Shown here in pieces: positions 6,853 through 13,286 of a DNA stretch of 32,476 nucleotides. The stretch is from the NCBI GenBank assembly GCA_017883045.1, contig JADGOJ010000015.1:1-32476 (forward strand), in the 5' to 3' direction. The stretch comes from Acidimicrobiales bacterium (GTDB lineage Bacteria; Actinomycetota; Acidimicrobiia; Acidimicrobiales; RAAP-2). The notes below the pieces were generated by a model that saw nothing but the letters and a program-made list of their open reading frames with translations, made no database searches and was not told where the DNA came from. Position 1 is the first letter of the stretch, and every line of letters starts with the position of its first letter. The translations under genes were made by a program, and so were the position numbers.

Positions 6853-8411
6853 TCATGACAAACCAGCTTGCTGAACCGATGCCCAAGAGGGAGTTGTACT
6901 GGGTGATGGGCGCCCTGATGCTCGGAATGCTGTTGGCGGCGCTTGACAGCACCATCGTCGCCACCGCGCTCCCGACCATCGTTGGTGACCTGCACGGTGC
7001 GAACCACCTCAGTTGGGTCGTCGTCGCCTACCTTCTCTCGACCACGGTCAGCACGCCGTTGTGGGGAAAACTGGGCGATCTGCACGGTCGCAAGGTCTAC
7101 TTCCAGGCGGCGATCGTGATCTTCCTGGTCGGCAGCATGCTCTGCGGGCTCGCCAACAGCATGCCGATGTTGATCCTCTTTCGCGCCCTTCAGGGTCTGG
7201 GCGGAGGCGGCCTCATGGTCGGCGCTCAAGCCGTCATCGCCGACCTGGTGCCACCACGTGATCGTGGTCGCTACGCGGGATTCTTCGGCGCGACGTTCGG
7301 CGCCGCCACCGTTCTGGGACCACTGCTCGGTGGCGTCATCGTCGAGTATTGGTCCTGGCGATGGATCTTCTTCGTCAACCTCCCGTTCGGCATCGTGGCG
7401 CTGGTGGTCTGCGCCGCGGTCCTGCCCAGTGCCGGTGCGCGGGTGCAGCACGTGATCGACTACGCGGGCATCGTCACCCTGACCATCTCGGCGTCGGCGC
7501 TCATCCTCTTCACGTCACTTGGGGGCACGTCGTTCGCCTGGAGCTCTGCCAAGTCGATTGGGCTGCTCGTCATCGGCCTCGCCGCCGCCGTCGTCTTCGT
7601 GATCATCGAGCGACGCTCGCCTGAACCGATTCTCGCACCTCAATTGTTCGCCAACCGCGTCTTCTCGTCGGCGTCGGCCATCGGCTTCGTCGTGGGCTTC
7701 GCCATGTTCGGGGCGATGACGTTCCTTCCGCTCTACCTTCAGCTCGTGAGGGGCGTTTCGCCAACGATGTCGGGAATCCGCTTGTTGCCCATGATGGTCG
7801 GGCTCTTCACGGCGTCCATCGTCACCGGTCAACTGGTCTCCAAGGGGTGGCGATACCGTCCCTTTCCGATCCTTGGCACCGCGGTGATGACGGTCGGCCT
7901 CGGATTGCTTGGAGCCCTCGACGTGAAGACGTCAGAGATAGCGATGGACGCCTACATTCTCGTGTTGGGCGTTGGACTTGGTTTGGTGATGCAGGTGCTG
8001 GTGACCGCAGTGCAGAACGCCGTCAATCCGAGCGATCTTGGAGCGGCGACGGCAGGAGCGAACTTCTTTCGATCGATTGGTGGCTCCTTTGGCACGGCGG
8101 TCTTTGGCGCGCTCTACGTCAACGACTTGCCTCACCAGTTGGCGGCCGGGTTGGCGAGCCATCCGATCAGTGGCAAGCTGCTCTCACCGTCGCTCTGGAA
8201 TGCCGCAACCCTGCGCAAGCTGCCACCCGCCGAGCTGTCGATCATTCTGCACGCGATCGCTGGCTCGATCCAGTCCGTCTATCGCTGGGCGCTGCCCTTT
8301 GGTGCGCTGGCCGTGGTCCTGTCGCTGACCTTGCCCGAGGTCAAGCTTCGTACGAGTCTGCACCCAATCGCCGATGAAATTCCGATGTCAAACGCTGAAG
8401 CGCTCGAGTAA
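6849..8411 (+). CDS. MFS drug:H+ antiporter, DHA2 (EmrB/QacA) family, 14 TM
   Basis: This 520-aa membrane exporter would move small hydrophobic compounds out in exchange for protons. Family signatures are clear: helix 1 motif LDSTIVATALPTIVGDL (motif D1), motif A GKLGDLHGRKVYF, and helix 5 motif GAATVLGPLLGGVIVEYWSWRWIFFVNLP, typical of DHA2 transporters. Its length fits 14 helices. Two starts are possible, ATG 6849 and ATG 6855; GGGA at 6845-6848 is a weak ribosome site for the second, and the first overlaps the stop of a possible leader peptide. The gene is divergent from the nitronate monooxygenase-like gene. Its last 71 nt overlap the 3' end of the phosphatase gene on the other strand. 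Substrate unknown. Confidence 0.93.
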   Translation: MIMTNQLAEPMPKRELYWVMGALMLGMLLAALDSTIVATALPTIVGDLHGANHLSWVVVAYLLSTTVSTPLWGKLGDLHGRKVYFQAAIVIFLVGSMLCGLANSMPMLILFRALQGLGGGGLMVGAQAVIADLVPPRDRGRYAGFFGATFGAATVLGPLLGGVIVEYWSWRWIFFVNLPFGIVALVVCAAVLPSAGARVQHVIDYAGIVTLTISASALILFTSLGGTSFAWSSAKSIGLLVIGLAAAVVFVIIERRSPEPILAPQLFANRVFSSASAIGFVVGFAMFGAMTFLPLYLQLVRGVSPTMSGIRLLPMMVGLFTASIVTGQLVSKGWRYRPFPILGTAVMTVGLGLLGALDVKTSEIAMDAYILVLGVGLGLVMQVLVTAVQNAVNPSDLGAATAGANFFRSIGGSFGTAVFGALYVNDLPHQLAAGLASHPISGKLLSPSLWNAATLRKLPPAELSIILHAIAGSIQSVYRWALPFGALAVVLSLTLPEVKLRTSLHPIADEIPMSNAEALE

Positions 8412-8862
8412 GTAGTTCGAGGCAATCGTCGAAGTCGGCGTCGCCGCCGTAGTAGGGGTCGGCGACGTCGAGGTCCAGCCCGGGTTCGAGCAGGTTGCGG
8501 ATGAGGAGGATTTCGGTCGAGTGGTTCGACAAGCGCTGGCGAACTTCGTGAAAGTGCTCACGAGTCATCACCACGACGAGGTCGTGTCCGTCGAGGTACT
8601 CGCGATCAGCGAAGGCTCCGAGTGATCCCTCGACGGGGAGTCCGGCGCGGTCCAGGGACCGCCGAGCCCGCTCGTCCATCGGGCTGCCCACGTGCCAGTT
8701 GGCGGTGCCGGCGCTCGTGACCTCCACGCGACCAACGAGGGATGGATCGCTGGCAACCAGGTGACGAAATACGACCTCGGCCATCGGCGAGCGACAGATG
8801 TTCCCGGTGCAGATCATCGCGACGCGCACCGGCCGGTCGGTCACGCTGCTCCCATCGGACAT
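8341..8862 (-). CDS. Low-molecular-weight protein tyrosine phosphatase
   Basis: This 173-aa protein would hydrolyse phosphotyrosine; relatives Wzb/PtpA act on cell-envelope kinases or arsenate. The P-loop CTGNICRSPMAE contains the C(X)5R catalytic signature with nucleophile C18 and R24, and the general-acid segment DVADPYYGGDADFDDCLEL carries the conserved aspartate. LMW-PTPs are usually about 150-160 aa; the N-terminal extension before VRVAMICTG is about 11 residues. The start ATG 8862 has a TAGAAA hexamer 6 nt upstream on the minus strand, a near match to TANNNT. The 3' end overlaps the convergent MFS gene by 71 nt, unusually long for two conserved genes. It is probably a signalling phosphatase rather than arsenate reductase, as no ars genes are nearby. 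Confidence 0.92.
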   Translation of the reverse strand: MSDGSSVTDRPVRVAMICTGNICRSPMAEVVFRHLVASDPSLVGRVEVTSAGTANWHVGSPMDERARRSLDRAGLPVEGSLGAFADREYLDGHDLVVVMTREHFHEVRQRLSNHSTEILLIRNLLEPGLDLDVADPYYGGDADFDDCLELLTRALQRLTSEFHRRLGADSYEA

Positions 8863-8922
8863 GCGACATTTCTAGCCGATGCATTGCCGCGAACTGACGT
8901 GCGAACTCGGCGAGGGAATAGG

Positions 8923-8928
8923 TACAAT
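8923..8928 (+). promoter_or_regulatory. -10 element upstream of DUF3040 gene
   Basis: TACAAT at 8923-8928 is one mismatch from TATAAT and lies 29 nt before the ATG at 8958, which would give a leader of about 22 nt containing the GAAGGGA ribosome site. A -35 at ideal spacing is not obvious (CTGACG at 8894-8899 is too far). It would drive the DUF3040-ROK-84 aa unit. Confidence 0.45.
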
Positions 8929-8957
8929 GGCCTAAGGTTCAACCGAAGGGAGTCGCG

Positions 8958-9344
8958 ATGCCACTTTCAGAGCATGAGCAGCGAATCCTGGCCGAACTCG
9001 AAGAGTCGCTCTCCAAGCAGGATCCACGTTTCGCCAAGAACGTCCGTGAGACCAACGTCTACGCCCACGGGGGGCGGCGGGTCCGGTGGGGCATCGCTGG
9101 ATTCATCGCGGGACTCGTTGTCCTGATCCTCTGCTTCTCCACGTCGGTGATCCTGGGGTTGGCGGGCGTCGCGTTGATGTTCATCTCTGCCGTGATCATC
9201 GAGCGAAACGCTCGCCTGTTGGGACGTGCTTCATGGCAGGACATCACCCGTACTGCCCAGGGTGACGATGCCCACGCGAACTACGGTCCTCGGACCAGTT
9301 CGCTTCGCGACTGGTTGTCGCGTCAGCGCCGCACTCGAGAATGA
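8958..9344 (+). CDS. DUF3040 family membrane protein
   Basis: This is a small 128-aa protein of a family nearly confined to actinobacteria. The N-terminus MPLSEHEQRILAELEESLSKQDPRFA is the hallmark of DUF3040: an amphipathic helix followed by 'DP.FA'. Two adjacent hydrophobic helices (about 44-61 and 64-82) follow, and the C-terminus is basic and polar. Function is not known for the family; it would sit in the cytoplasmic membrane. The ATG is preceded by a GAAGGGA ribosome site. Its stop overlaps the ROK kinase start by 4 nt (ATGA), so the two are likely co-translated. Confidence 0.85.
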   Translation: MPLSEHEQRILAELEESLSKQDPRFAKNVRETNVYAHGGRRVRWGIAGFIAGLVVLILCFSTSVILGLAGVALMFISAVIIERNARLLGRASWQDITRTAQGDDAHANYGPRTSSLRDWLSRQRRTRE

Positions 9345-10216
9345 CCGGCGTCGGGGGCGCGCCGCGCGCGTTCCCGTGTCTGGCCCTGGACATAGGTGCG
9401 ACCAAGGTCGAGGCGGCGTTGGTGCGACCCGACGGCACGATTGGAGTGCGCGACCGGATCCTGGTCAGTGAACACGCTGACGATCTGCTGGGAGCGATCG
9501 TGGCGATGGCCCGTCGAGTCATCCTCGCCACCCGTGTCGAGTTCGTCGGCGTGGGCTGTCCTGGACCAATGACGCCCGGTGGAGAGCAGGTCTCGCCACT
9601 CAACATCCCCTCGTGGGTTGACTTCCCTCTTCGCAGTCGACTTCGCGATGCGCTCGACCTCGACGTCTACGTGGACGGGGATGCCCGAGCGCTTGCACTC
9701 GCGGAGGGCGAGTTCGGCGCCGCTGGCGACGACAGTTCGTTTCTGTCCATGGTGGTGTCGACCGGTGTGGGGGGAGGCATCGTCATCGACGGGCGGCTGC
9801 TGAGCGGTGACAGCGGCAACGCGGGACACGTCGGTCATCTCAATGTCGTTCCGAATGGCGCCATGTGCTCATGCGGTGCGTACGGATGTCTCGAGGCGGA
9901 GGCGTCGGGTTGGGCCATCGAAGCGCGCACGGGCCGCCCCGCGAGCGAGGCTGACCGGACGACTCGTCAACGGACCGGTGAGCTGGTGGGTCGAGCAGTG
10001 GGCACGCTGGCCGCGGTGCTCGACTTCAATCGCTGCTACATCGCCGGATCGGTAGCCCTGGGGTTCGGCGACGAGTTCTTCGAAATGGCGAACAAGGCGG
10101 CGCACTCGGTGGCGATGCTGCGCTACTCGGCGCACCTCGAGATCCGACGTTCAGGGCTGGGCGTCGACGGTCCGCTGCTCGGAGCCGCGCTGGTGGGCTG
10201 GCGGGGGTCGTCGTGA
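9341..10216 (+). CDS. ROK family sugar kinase (glucokinase-like)
   Basis: This 291-aa protein belongs to the ROK (repressor, ORF, kinase) family without a DNA-binding domain, so it is probably a cytoplasmic hexokinase such as glucokinase. The phosphate-1 motif is LALDIGATKVEAAL (DIGATK at 17-22). The ROK zinc motif GHVGHLNVVPNGAMCSCGAYGCLE has three cysteines and the conserved histidines. STGVGGGIVIDGRLLSG forms the phosphate-2 region. The catalytic aspartate lies in VDGDARALALAEGEFG, where many family members have 'ENDANAAALGE'; the aspartate is kept but the preceding asparagine is replaced by glycine. It overlaps the DUF3040 gene (ATGA) and the downstream 84-aa gene (GTGA). Sugar specificity is not determined. 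Confidence 0.85.
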   Translation: MTGVGGAPRAFPCLALDIGATKVEAALVRPDGTIGVRDRILVSEHADDLLGAIVAMARRVILATRVEFVGVGCPGPMTPGGEQVSPLNIPSWVDFPLRSRLRDALDLDVYVDGDARALALAEGEFGAAGDDSSFLSMVVSTGVGGGIVIDGRLLSGDSGNAGHVGHLNVVPNGAMCSCGAYGCLEAEASGWAIEARTGRPASEADRTTRQRTGELVGRAVGTLAAVLDFNRCYIAGSVALGFGDEFFEMANKAAHSVAMLRYSAHLEIRRSGLGVDGPLLGAALVGWRGSS

Positions 10217-10467
10217 GTCGCTACTGGGCTCCGGGACTCGGGGGGTATCTCGTGCGTCATCCTTCGAGTGCGCCGATGCTGGTGCGTGCCGGCTGGCGGG
10301 TTCGTCGCCGAGGATGGTGGCGCCGCTACCCGTTCTTGCCCCTTCCCGATCCGTCGTACTGGCGATTTCGGATCACGACCGTGAACGGATCTTCATCCGC
10401 GCCTCTGTCGCCCGAGGCGATGGTGGATGCGGCGAAATGGTCGTTGCTCCAGCGGGTCGGGCGCTAG
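10213..10467 (+). CDS. Unrecognised 84-aa protein, Trp/Arg-rich
   Basis: I do not recognise a family. It uses GTG 10213, overlapping the ROK kinase stop by 4 nt (GTGA), so it is probably co-translated with it. The protein is basic and rich in tryptophan and arginine (WRVRRRGWWRRYPFLPLPDPSYWRFR), with a C-terminal helix-like segment SPEAMVDAAKWSLLQRVGR. No membrane helix or signal peptide is visible. Its coupling to flanking genes and unbiased codon use suggest a real gene. Its TAG stop is embedded in a TAGGTT hexamer that may be the -10 of the next gene. Confidence 0.6.
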   Translation: MSRYWAPGLGGYLVRHPSSAPMLVRAGWRVRRRGWWRRYPFLPLPDPSYWRFRITTVNGSSSAPLSPEAMVDAAKWSLLQRVGR

Positions 10468-10470
10468 GTT
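10465..10470 (+). promoter_or_regulatory. -10 element for HNH gene (leaderless type)
   Basis: TAGGTT at 10465-10470 overlaps the TAG stop of the upstream gene and is followed by exactly 6 nt (CTCCTG) and ATG 10477. There is no purine-rich ribosome site before this ATG, which supports a leaderless mRNA. The position may be partly fortuitous because the TAG is also a stop codon. Confidence 0.4.
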
Positions 10471-10476
10471 CTCCTG

Positions 10477-10983
10477 ATGGGGCGCGTCCTGCTCTTGAAT
10501 GCCACGTTCGAACCGCTGCAGCTGGTGAGCGAACGTCGGGCGGTCGTCTTGATGCTGGCCGGACGGGCCGAGCCGATCGTCACCTCGGAGAATCCGAGCG
10601 TGTGCCGCTCGGCGACCGTCGTGGTGGAGATTCCCGCGATCGTCCGTCTGCACGAGATGGTGAAGCTGCCGTCGAGGGTTCGCACGCCGCCGCTGACGAG
10701 GCGCTCGCTCCTTCTGAGAGACAGCTTCCGATGCGCCTACTGCCTTGAGCACGCCGACACGATCGACCACGTCGTGCCGCGCAGCCGCGGTGGGGTTCAC
10801 GAGTGGACCAACGTGGTGGCCGCCTGTCGTCGCCACAACATGCAAAAGGGAGACCGGCTGCTCGAGGAGATCGGATGGCGCATGCATTTCGAGCCCCGCG
10901 TGCCCGACGGTCCGTGGTGGCGTTGGCGTCACGTTCCCGACCCCGATCCGCTGTGGGCGCCCTTTCTGCCCCGAGCCTCGTGA
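10477..10983 (+). CDS. HNH endonuclease family protein
   Basis: This 168-aa protein has an HNH nuclease domain in its C-terminal half: C86-x-x-C89 (RCAYC), the catalytic DHVVPRSRGG (D97, H98), N112 (WTNVVAAC), and C117-x-x-H120-N121. Actinobacterial relatives of this 'RCAYC...TIDHVVPRSRGG' type often have a C-x-x-C second pair; here the last metal ligand position is histidine. The N-terminus (VLLLNATFEPLQLVSERRAVVLMLAGRAEPI) is the usual start of this HNH subfamily, widespread and chromosomal rather than tied to phage or introns. Its biological role is unclear. The final stop overlaps the GTG start of the lipoate ligase-like gene (GTGA). Confidence 0.88.
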   Translation: MGRVLLLNATFEPLQLVSERRAVVLMLAGRAEPIVTSENPSVCRSATVVVEIPAIVRLHEMVKLPSRVRTPPLTRRSLLLRDSFRCAYCLEHADTIDHVVPRSRGGVHEWTNVVAACRRHNMQKGDRLLEEIGWRMHFEPRVPDGPWWRWRHVPDPDPLWAPFLPRAS

Positions 10984-11642
10984 AGGAGGCCATCGAGGAC
11001 CTGTACGACTACGACGAGCTACGGCGCCGTGGCGAGGCGACGATGTTCCATGTCCAAGTCGAACGGCCGACCCTGGTGCTGGGGGGCAGCCAGTCACCCG
11101 ACGTCCTGGCCCGCGAACGCCTGGGGGCGACACCCGTGCGCCGTCGTCGCGGCGGGGGCGGACTAGTGCTGCTCCAGCCCGATGACCTCTGGGTCGATTG
11201 GTGGATTCCGGCGGATGATCCTCGGTGGTCTCACGACGTGCACGTCAGCTCGTTGCGGGCCGGCACGTGGTGGCGCGACGTCCTCGTCGAGCACGTCGCT
11301 GGCGAGATCTCGGTTCACCAGGGTTCGCTGGAGGGCGACGTGGCGCATCGCCTCGTGTGCTTTGCCGGTCGAGGTCCGGGAGAGGTCTTCGTCAATGGTC
11401 GAAAGGCCGTTGGCCTCACCCAGTGGCGCGTGCGCGAAGGGGTCTTCGTCTCAACCGTGATGCACGCCCACGCGTCGATCGAGGTCGTTGACTTCCTGAA
11501 GTCGATTCCCGAAGGATTGGTCGAGACGCTCGACCACCACGTGCTCGGCGCGCTGGGGATCGACGACGTCGTTGGCCTGGTCGACGAGCTGCGCTCGACC
11601 AGTGGCCCCTGGCACCTTGATTCGCCGCACCTGACGGCCTAG
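10980..11642 (+). CDS. Lipoate--protein ligase / biotinyl-lipoyl ligase-like protein
   Basis: This 220-aa protein resembles the LplA/BPL catalytic domain that attaches lipoate, octanoate or biotin to a lysine of carrier proteins. Visible features: strand PTLVLGGSQSPDVL, an acyl-adenylate-binding VRRRRGGGGLVLLQPDDLWVDWW (usual 'R.SGGGAV...G.L'), and FVNGRKAVGLTQWRVREGVFVSTVMH, where K142 is the conserved ligase lysine. I use GTG 10980, overlapping the HNH stop by 4 nt; this keeps the N-terminal helix before the core. The longer frame upstream runs inside the HNH gene. No partner dehydrogenase is nearby, so the target is unknown. It ends 98 nt before the mraZ operator ladder. Confidence 0.75.
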   Translation: MKEAIEDLYDYDELRRRGEATMFHVQVERPTLVLGGSQSPDVLARERLGATPVRRRRGGGGLVLLQPDDLWVDWWIPADDPRWSHDVHVSSLRAGTWWRDVLVEHVAGEISVHQGSLEGDVAHRLVCFAGRGPGEVFVNGRKAVGLTQWRVREGVFVSTVMHAHASIEVVDFLKSIPEGLVETLDHHVLGALGIDDVVGLVDELRSTSGPWHLDSPHLTA

Positions 11643-11678
11643 CTCCGTCTCACCTATAGATGTGTCGTCGTCGCGGCA

Positions 11679-11692
11679 CCGGGGCGTCCCGG
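11679..11692 (+). terminator. GC-rich hairpin before mraZ control region
   Basis: CCGGG at 11679-11683 pairs with CCCGG at 11688-11692 around a GCGT loop, 36 nt after the lipoate ligase-like stop. It has no T-run, so termination is possible but not proven. It separates the upstream unit from the mraZ operators. Confidence 0.3.
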
Positions 11693-11731
11693 GAGCTCGC
11701 ACGTCCGAAAAATGGGTCCGAATCTGCCAGA

Positions 11732-11762
11732 TTTGCGGCAAAGTGGAGTGAAGTGGTGTAAT
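11732..11762 (+). promoter_or_regulatory. Candidate dcw promoter (Pmra)
   Basis: TTGCGG at 11733-11738 and TGTAAT at 11757-11762 are separated by 18 nt and resemble -35 and -10 boxes; transcription would start near 11769, about 40 nt before mraZ. The -10 overlaps the AAGTGG decamer ladder, so MraZ binding would be expected to block or modulate polymerase. The hexamer match is moderate. Confidence 0.4.
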
Positions 11763-11790
11763 GTGTCACGAAATGGGGGAAAGTGGTGAA
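11741..11790 (+). promoter_or_regulatory. MraZ operator: five 10-nt-phased boxes
   Basis: Five consecutive decamers start at 11741, 11751, 11761, 11771 and 11781: AAGTGGAGTG, AAGTGGTGTA, ATGTGTCACG, AAATGGGGGA, AAGTGGTGAA. Three begin AAGTGG exactly, one AAATGG, and the middle one is degenerate. MraZ proteins are known to bind tandem TGG-containing boxes spaced one helical turn apart in front of their own gene. The array straddles the candidate promoter and ends 18 nt before the mraZ start codon, fitting autoregulation of the cluster. Confidence 0.7.
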
Positions 11791-11808
11791 CCCATGGGAG
11801 GACAGGCA

Positions 11809-12228
11809 ATGCTCGGGTTTGTGGGTCAGTTTCAGCACTCGCTGGACGTGAAAGGCCGACTCATCCTGCCTGCGAAGTTCCGTCCCGAATTCGAGCGCGG
11901 CGGTCACCTGAGCCCCAATACCGAGGGCTGCATCGCGCTTTGGACGCCAGGGGAGTTCGCTCGTCAGAGCGAAGAGCGCCTCGAACAGAGCCGCAACGGC
12001 GGAGCCCTCGAGCGCCAACAGGTCCGCTACTGGGCGGCGAACTCCTCTGACGTCGAGTTCGACAAGCAGGGCCGATTCGCGCTGCCCGCCGCTATCCGAG
12101 ACTACGGACGACTCACCGGCGACGTCTTGATCGTCGGGGCCCTCGACCACATCGAACTGTGGAACCCTGCGACCTACGCGGAGCAGGTGAACGCCGCGGA
12201 AGAGATCTTCAAACAAGGCAGTAACTAG
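11809..12228 (+). CDS. mraZ: Transcriptional regulator MraZ
   Basis: This first gene of the dcw cluster encodes a 139-aa double-AbrB protein (usual about 140-150 aa) that forms ring-shaped oligomers and binds its own promoter. Both swapped-hairpin repeats are visible: SLDVKGRLILPAKFR (about 11-25) and EFDKQGRFALPAAIRDY (about 83-99). I chose ATG 11809 because a strong GGGAGGA ribosome site at 11796-11802 is 6 nt upstream and MLGFVGQFQHSLD is the canonical N-terminus; the frame also opens at 11761 inside the operator boxes. Five AAGTGG-like boxes lie just upstream. A 116-nt gap with a large hairpin separates it from rsmH. Confidence 0.95.
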   Translation: MLGFVGQFQHSLDVKGRLILPAKFRPEFERGGHLSPNTEGCIALWTPGEFARQSEERLEQSRNGGALERQQVRYWAANSSDVEFDKQGRFALPAAIRDYGRLTGDVLIVGALDHIELWNPATYAEQVNAAEEIFKQGSN

Positions 12229-12267
12229 TGCAAGGAGTGCAACTGAAGTACCGGCCGCGGACCATGC

Positions 12268-12342
12268 GCAGCCTGGCAATCGTCAAGACGGGTAGAGAAT
12301 CCTCCTCCGCCCTCTCTCCTGTCTTGACGATTGAAAGGCTGC
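12268..12342 (+). repeat. Long imperfect inverted repeat covering the rsmH ribosome site
   Basis: The left arm (12268-12298) and right arm (12313-12342) are reverse complements over about 29 pairs, including a perfect 13-bp block (CAATCGTCAAGAC, 12277-12289). The pairing is broken only by a GG/AA internal loop, one G-U pair and one bulged T. The 14-nt loop (12299-12312) contains CCTCCTCC. The right arm includes GAAAGG (12333-12338), the likely rsmH ribosome site, so the folded RNA would hide it. There is no T-run, so it is not a standard terminator. It could be a translational control element or an RNase III target. Confidence 0.8.
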
Positions 12343-12344
12343 AG

Positions 12345-13286
12345 ATGGCCCAGGACCTATACCACCAACCGGTGCTCGTGAGTGAAATCACAGAGTTGTT
12401 CGCCAGCCTGCCGGCTGGGGTGGTCGTTGACGCCACGCTGGGGGGCGGCGGGCATGCGGCGGCACTGCTCGAAGCCGCTCCGCAGCTGAGGATCGTTGGC
12501 ATCGACCGCGATCCCGACGCCCGGTCCGCGGCGGCGACCAACCTCTCGCGGTTCGTGGGCCGGTTCCTCATCGTGGACGCCACTTTTGCCCAGTTGGCGG
12601 AGGTTGTGGCGGCCAACGCCGAGTTCGTCATGGGTGATCCGATCGTCGGGGTCTTGATGGACCTCGGAGTCTCGTCGCATCAACTCGACGAGTCGAGCCG
12701 CGGCTTCTCATTCCGAGCCGACGCGCCCCTGGACATGAGGATGGACCCCACGCGTGGCGAGACCGCGGCGCAGCTCCTCAGCCACCTCGACCAGCACGAG
12801 TTCGTGCGACTGCTGCGCGCGAACGGCGAGAATCGCTTCGCCGGGTCGATTGCCAAGTCCGTGCTCGAACGCCAGCCTCAGACCACGAATGAACTCACGG
12901 AGGCGGTCGAGCGGGCGGTGCCGATGGCCGCGCGTCGCCGTGGCCACGTCGCAACGAGGGTCTTTCAGACCTTGCGCATCGCCGTGAACTCCGAGGAAGA
13001 ACAACTCGCGGGTGGACTCGACGCCGCCCTCGAGGTCCTGGCGCCCTCGGGAGTCCTCGCCGTCATCGCCTACCACTCAGGAGAGGACCGGGTCGTGAAG
13101 TCGGTACTGCACGAGGCCTCGACTGGCGGATGCCACTGCCCGCCGGCCCTTGGATGCGTGTGCGGCGCCGTTCCGCGGATCACGGTCTTCAAGGCCAGCG
13201 CGAGATTGGCCAGCGCGACGGAGATCGAGAACAACCCGCGCGCCCGTTCCGCCCGCCTGCGCATCGCTCGGAAGCTGGCGCCATGA
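12345..13286 (+). CDS. rsmH: 16S rRNA (cytosine(1402)-N(4))-methyltransferase RsmH
   Basis: This AdoMet-dependent enzyme methylates N4 of C1402 in 16S rRNA in the ribosomal P site. It has 313 aa, normal for the family. Signatures: MAQDLYHQPVLVSE start, SAM loop VVDATLGGGGHAAALLE (28-44), the IVGIDRDPDA acidic motif, LMDLGVSSHQLDESSRGFSFRADAPLDMRMD, and the late IAYHSGEDRVVK. I use ATG 12345, where the family's 'YHQPVLVSE' begins and GAAAGG sits 6 nt upstream; the frame also reads back to 12228 through a non-conserved segment that forms the hairpin arm. The stop overlaps the ftsL-like start (ATGA). It is in the second position of the dcw operon. Confidence 0.96.
   Translation: MAQDLYHQPVLVSEITELFASLPAGVVVDATLGGGGHAAALLEAAPQLRIVGIDRDPDARSAAATNLSRFVGRFLIVDATFAQLAEVVAANAEFVMGDPIVGVLMDLGVSSHQLDESSRGFSFRADAPLDMRMDPTRGETAAQLLSHLDQHEFVRLLRANGENRFAGSIAKSVLERQPQTTNELTEAVERAVPMAARRRGHVATRVFQTLRIAVNSEEEQLAGGLDAALEVLAPSGVLAVIAYHSGEDRVVKSVLHEASTGGCHCPPALGCVCGAVPRITVFKASARLASATEIENNPRARSARLRIARKLAP

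Noticed and set aside
5766..7451. 561-aa minus-strand reading frame
   Set aside because: Only the part from ATG 6728 down matches the nitronate monooxygenase family and has a ribosome site; the extra part is antisense to the MFS gene.
12268..12342. Inverted repeat as an insertion-sequence remnant or MITE
   Set aside because: No target-site duplication or second copy is visible in the window; I could not exclude copies elsewhere in the genome.
12228..12344. N-terminal extension of RsmH or a small gene in the mraZ-rsmH gap
   Set aside because: The translated extension shows no family similarity, and the DNA forms a long inverted repeat; the gap is better read as a regulatory hairpin.
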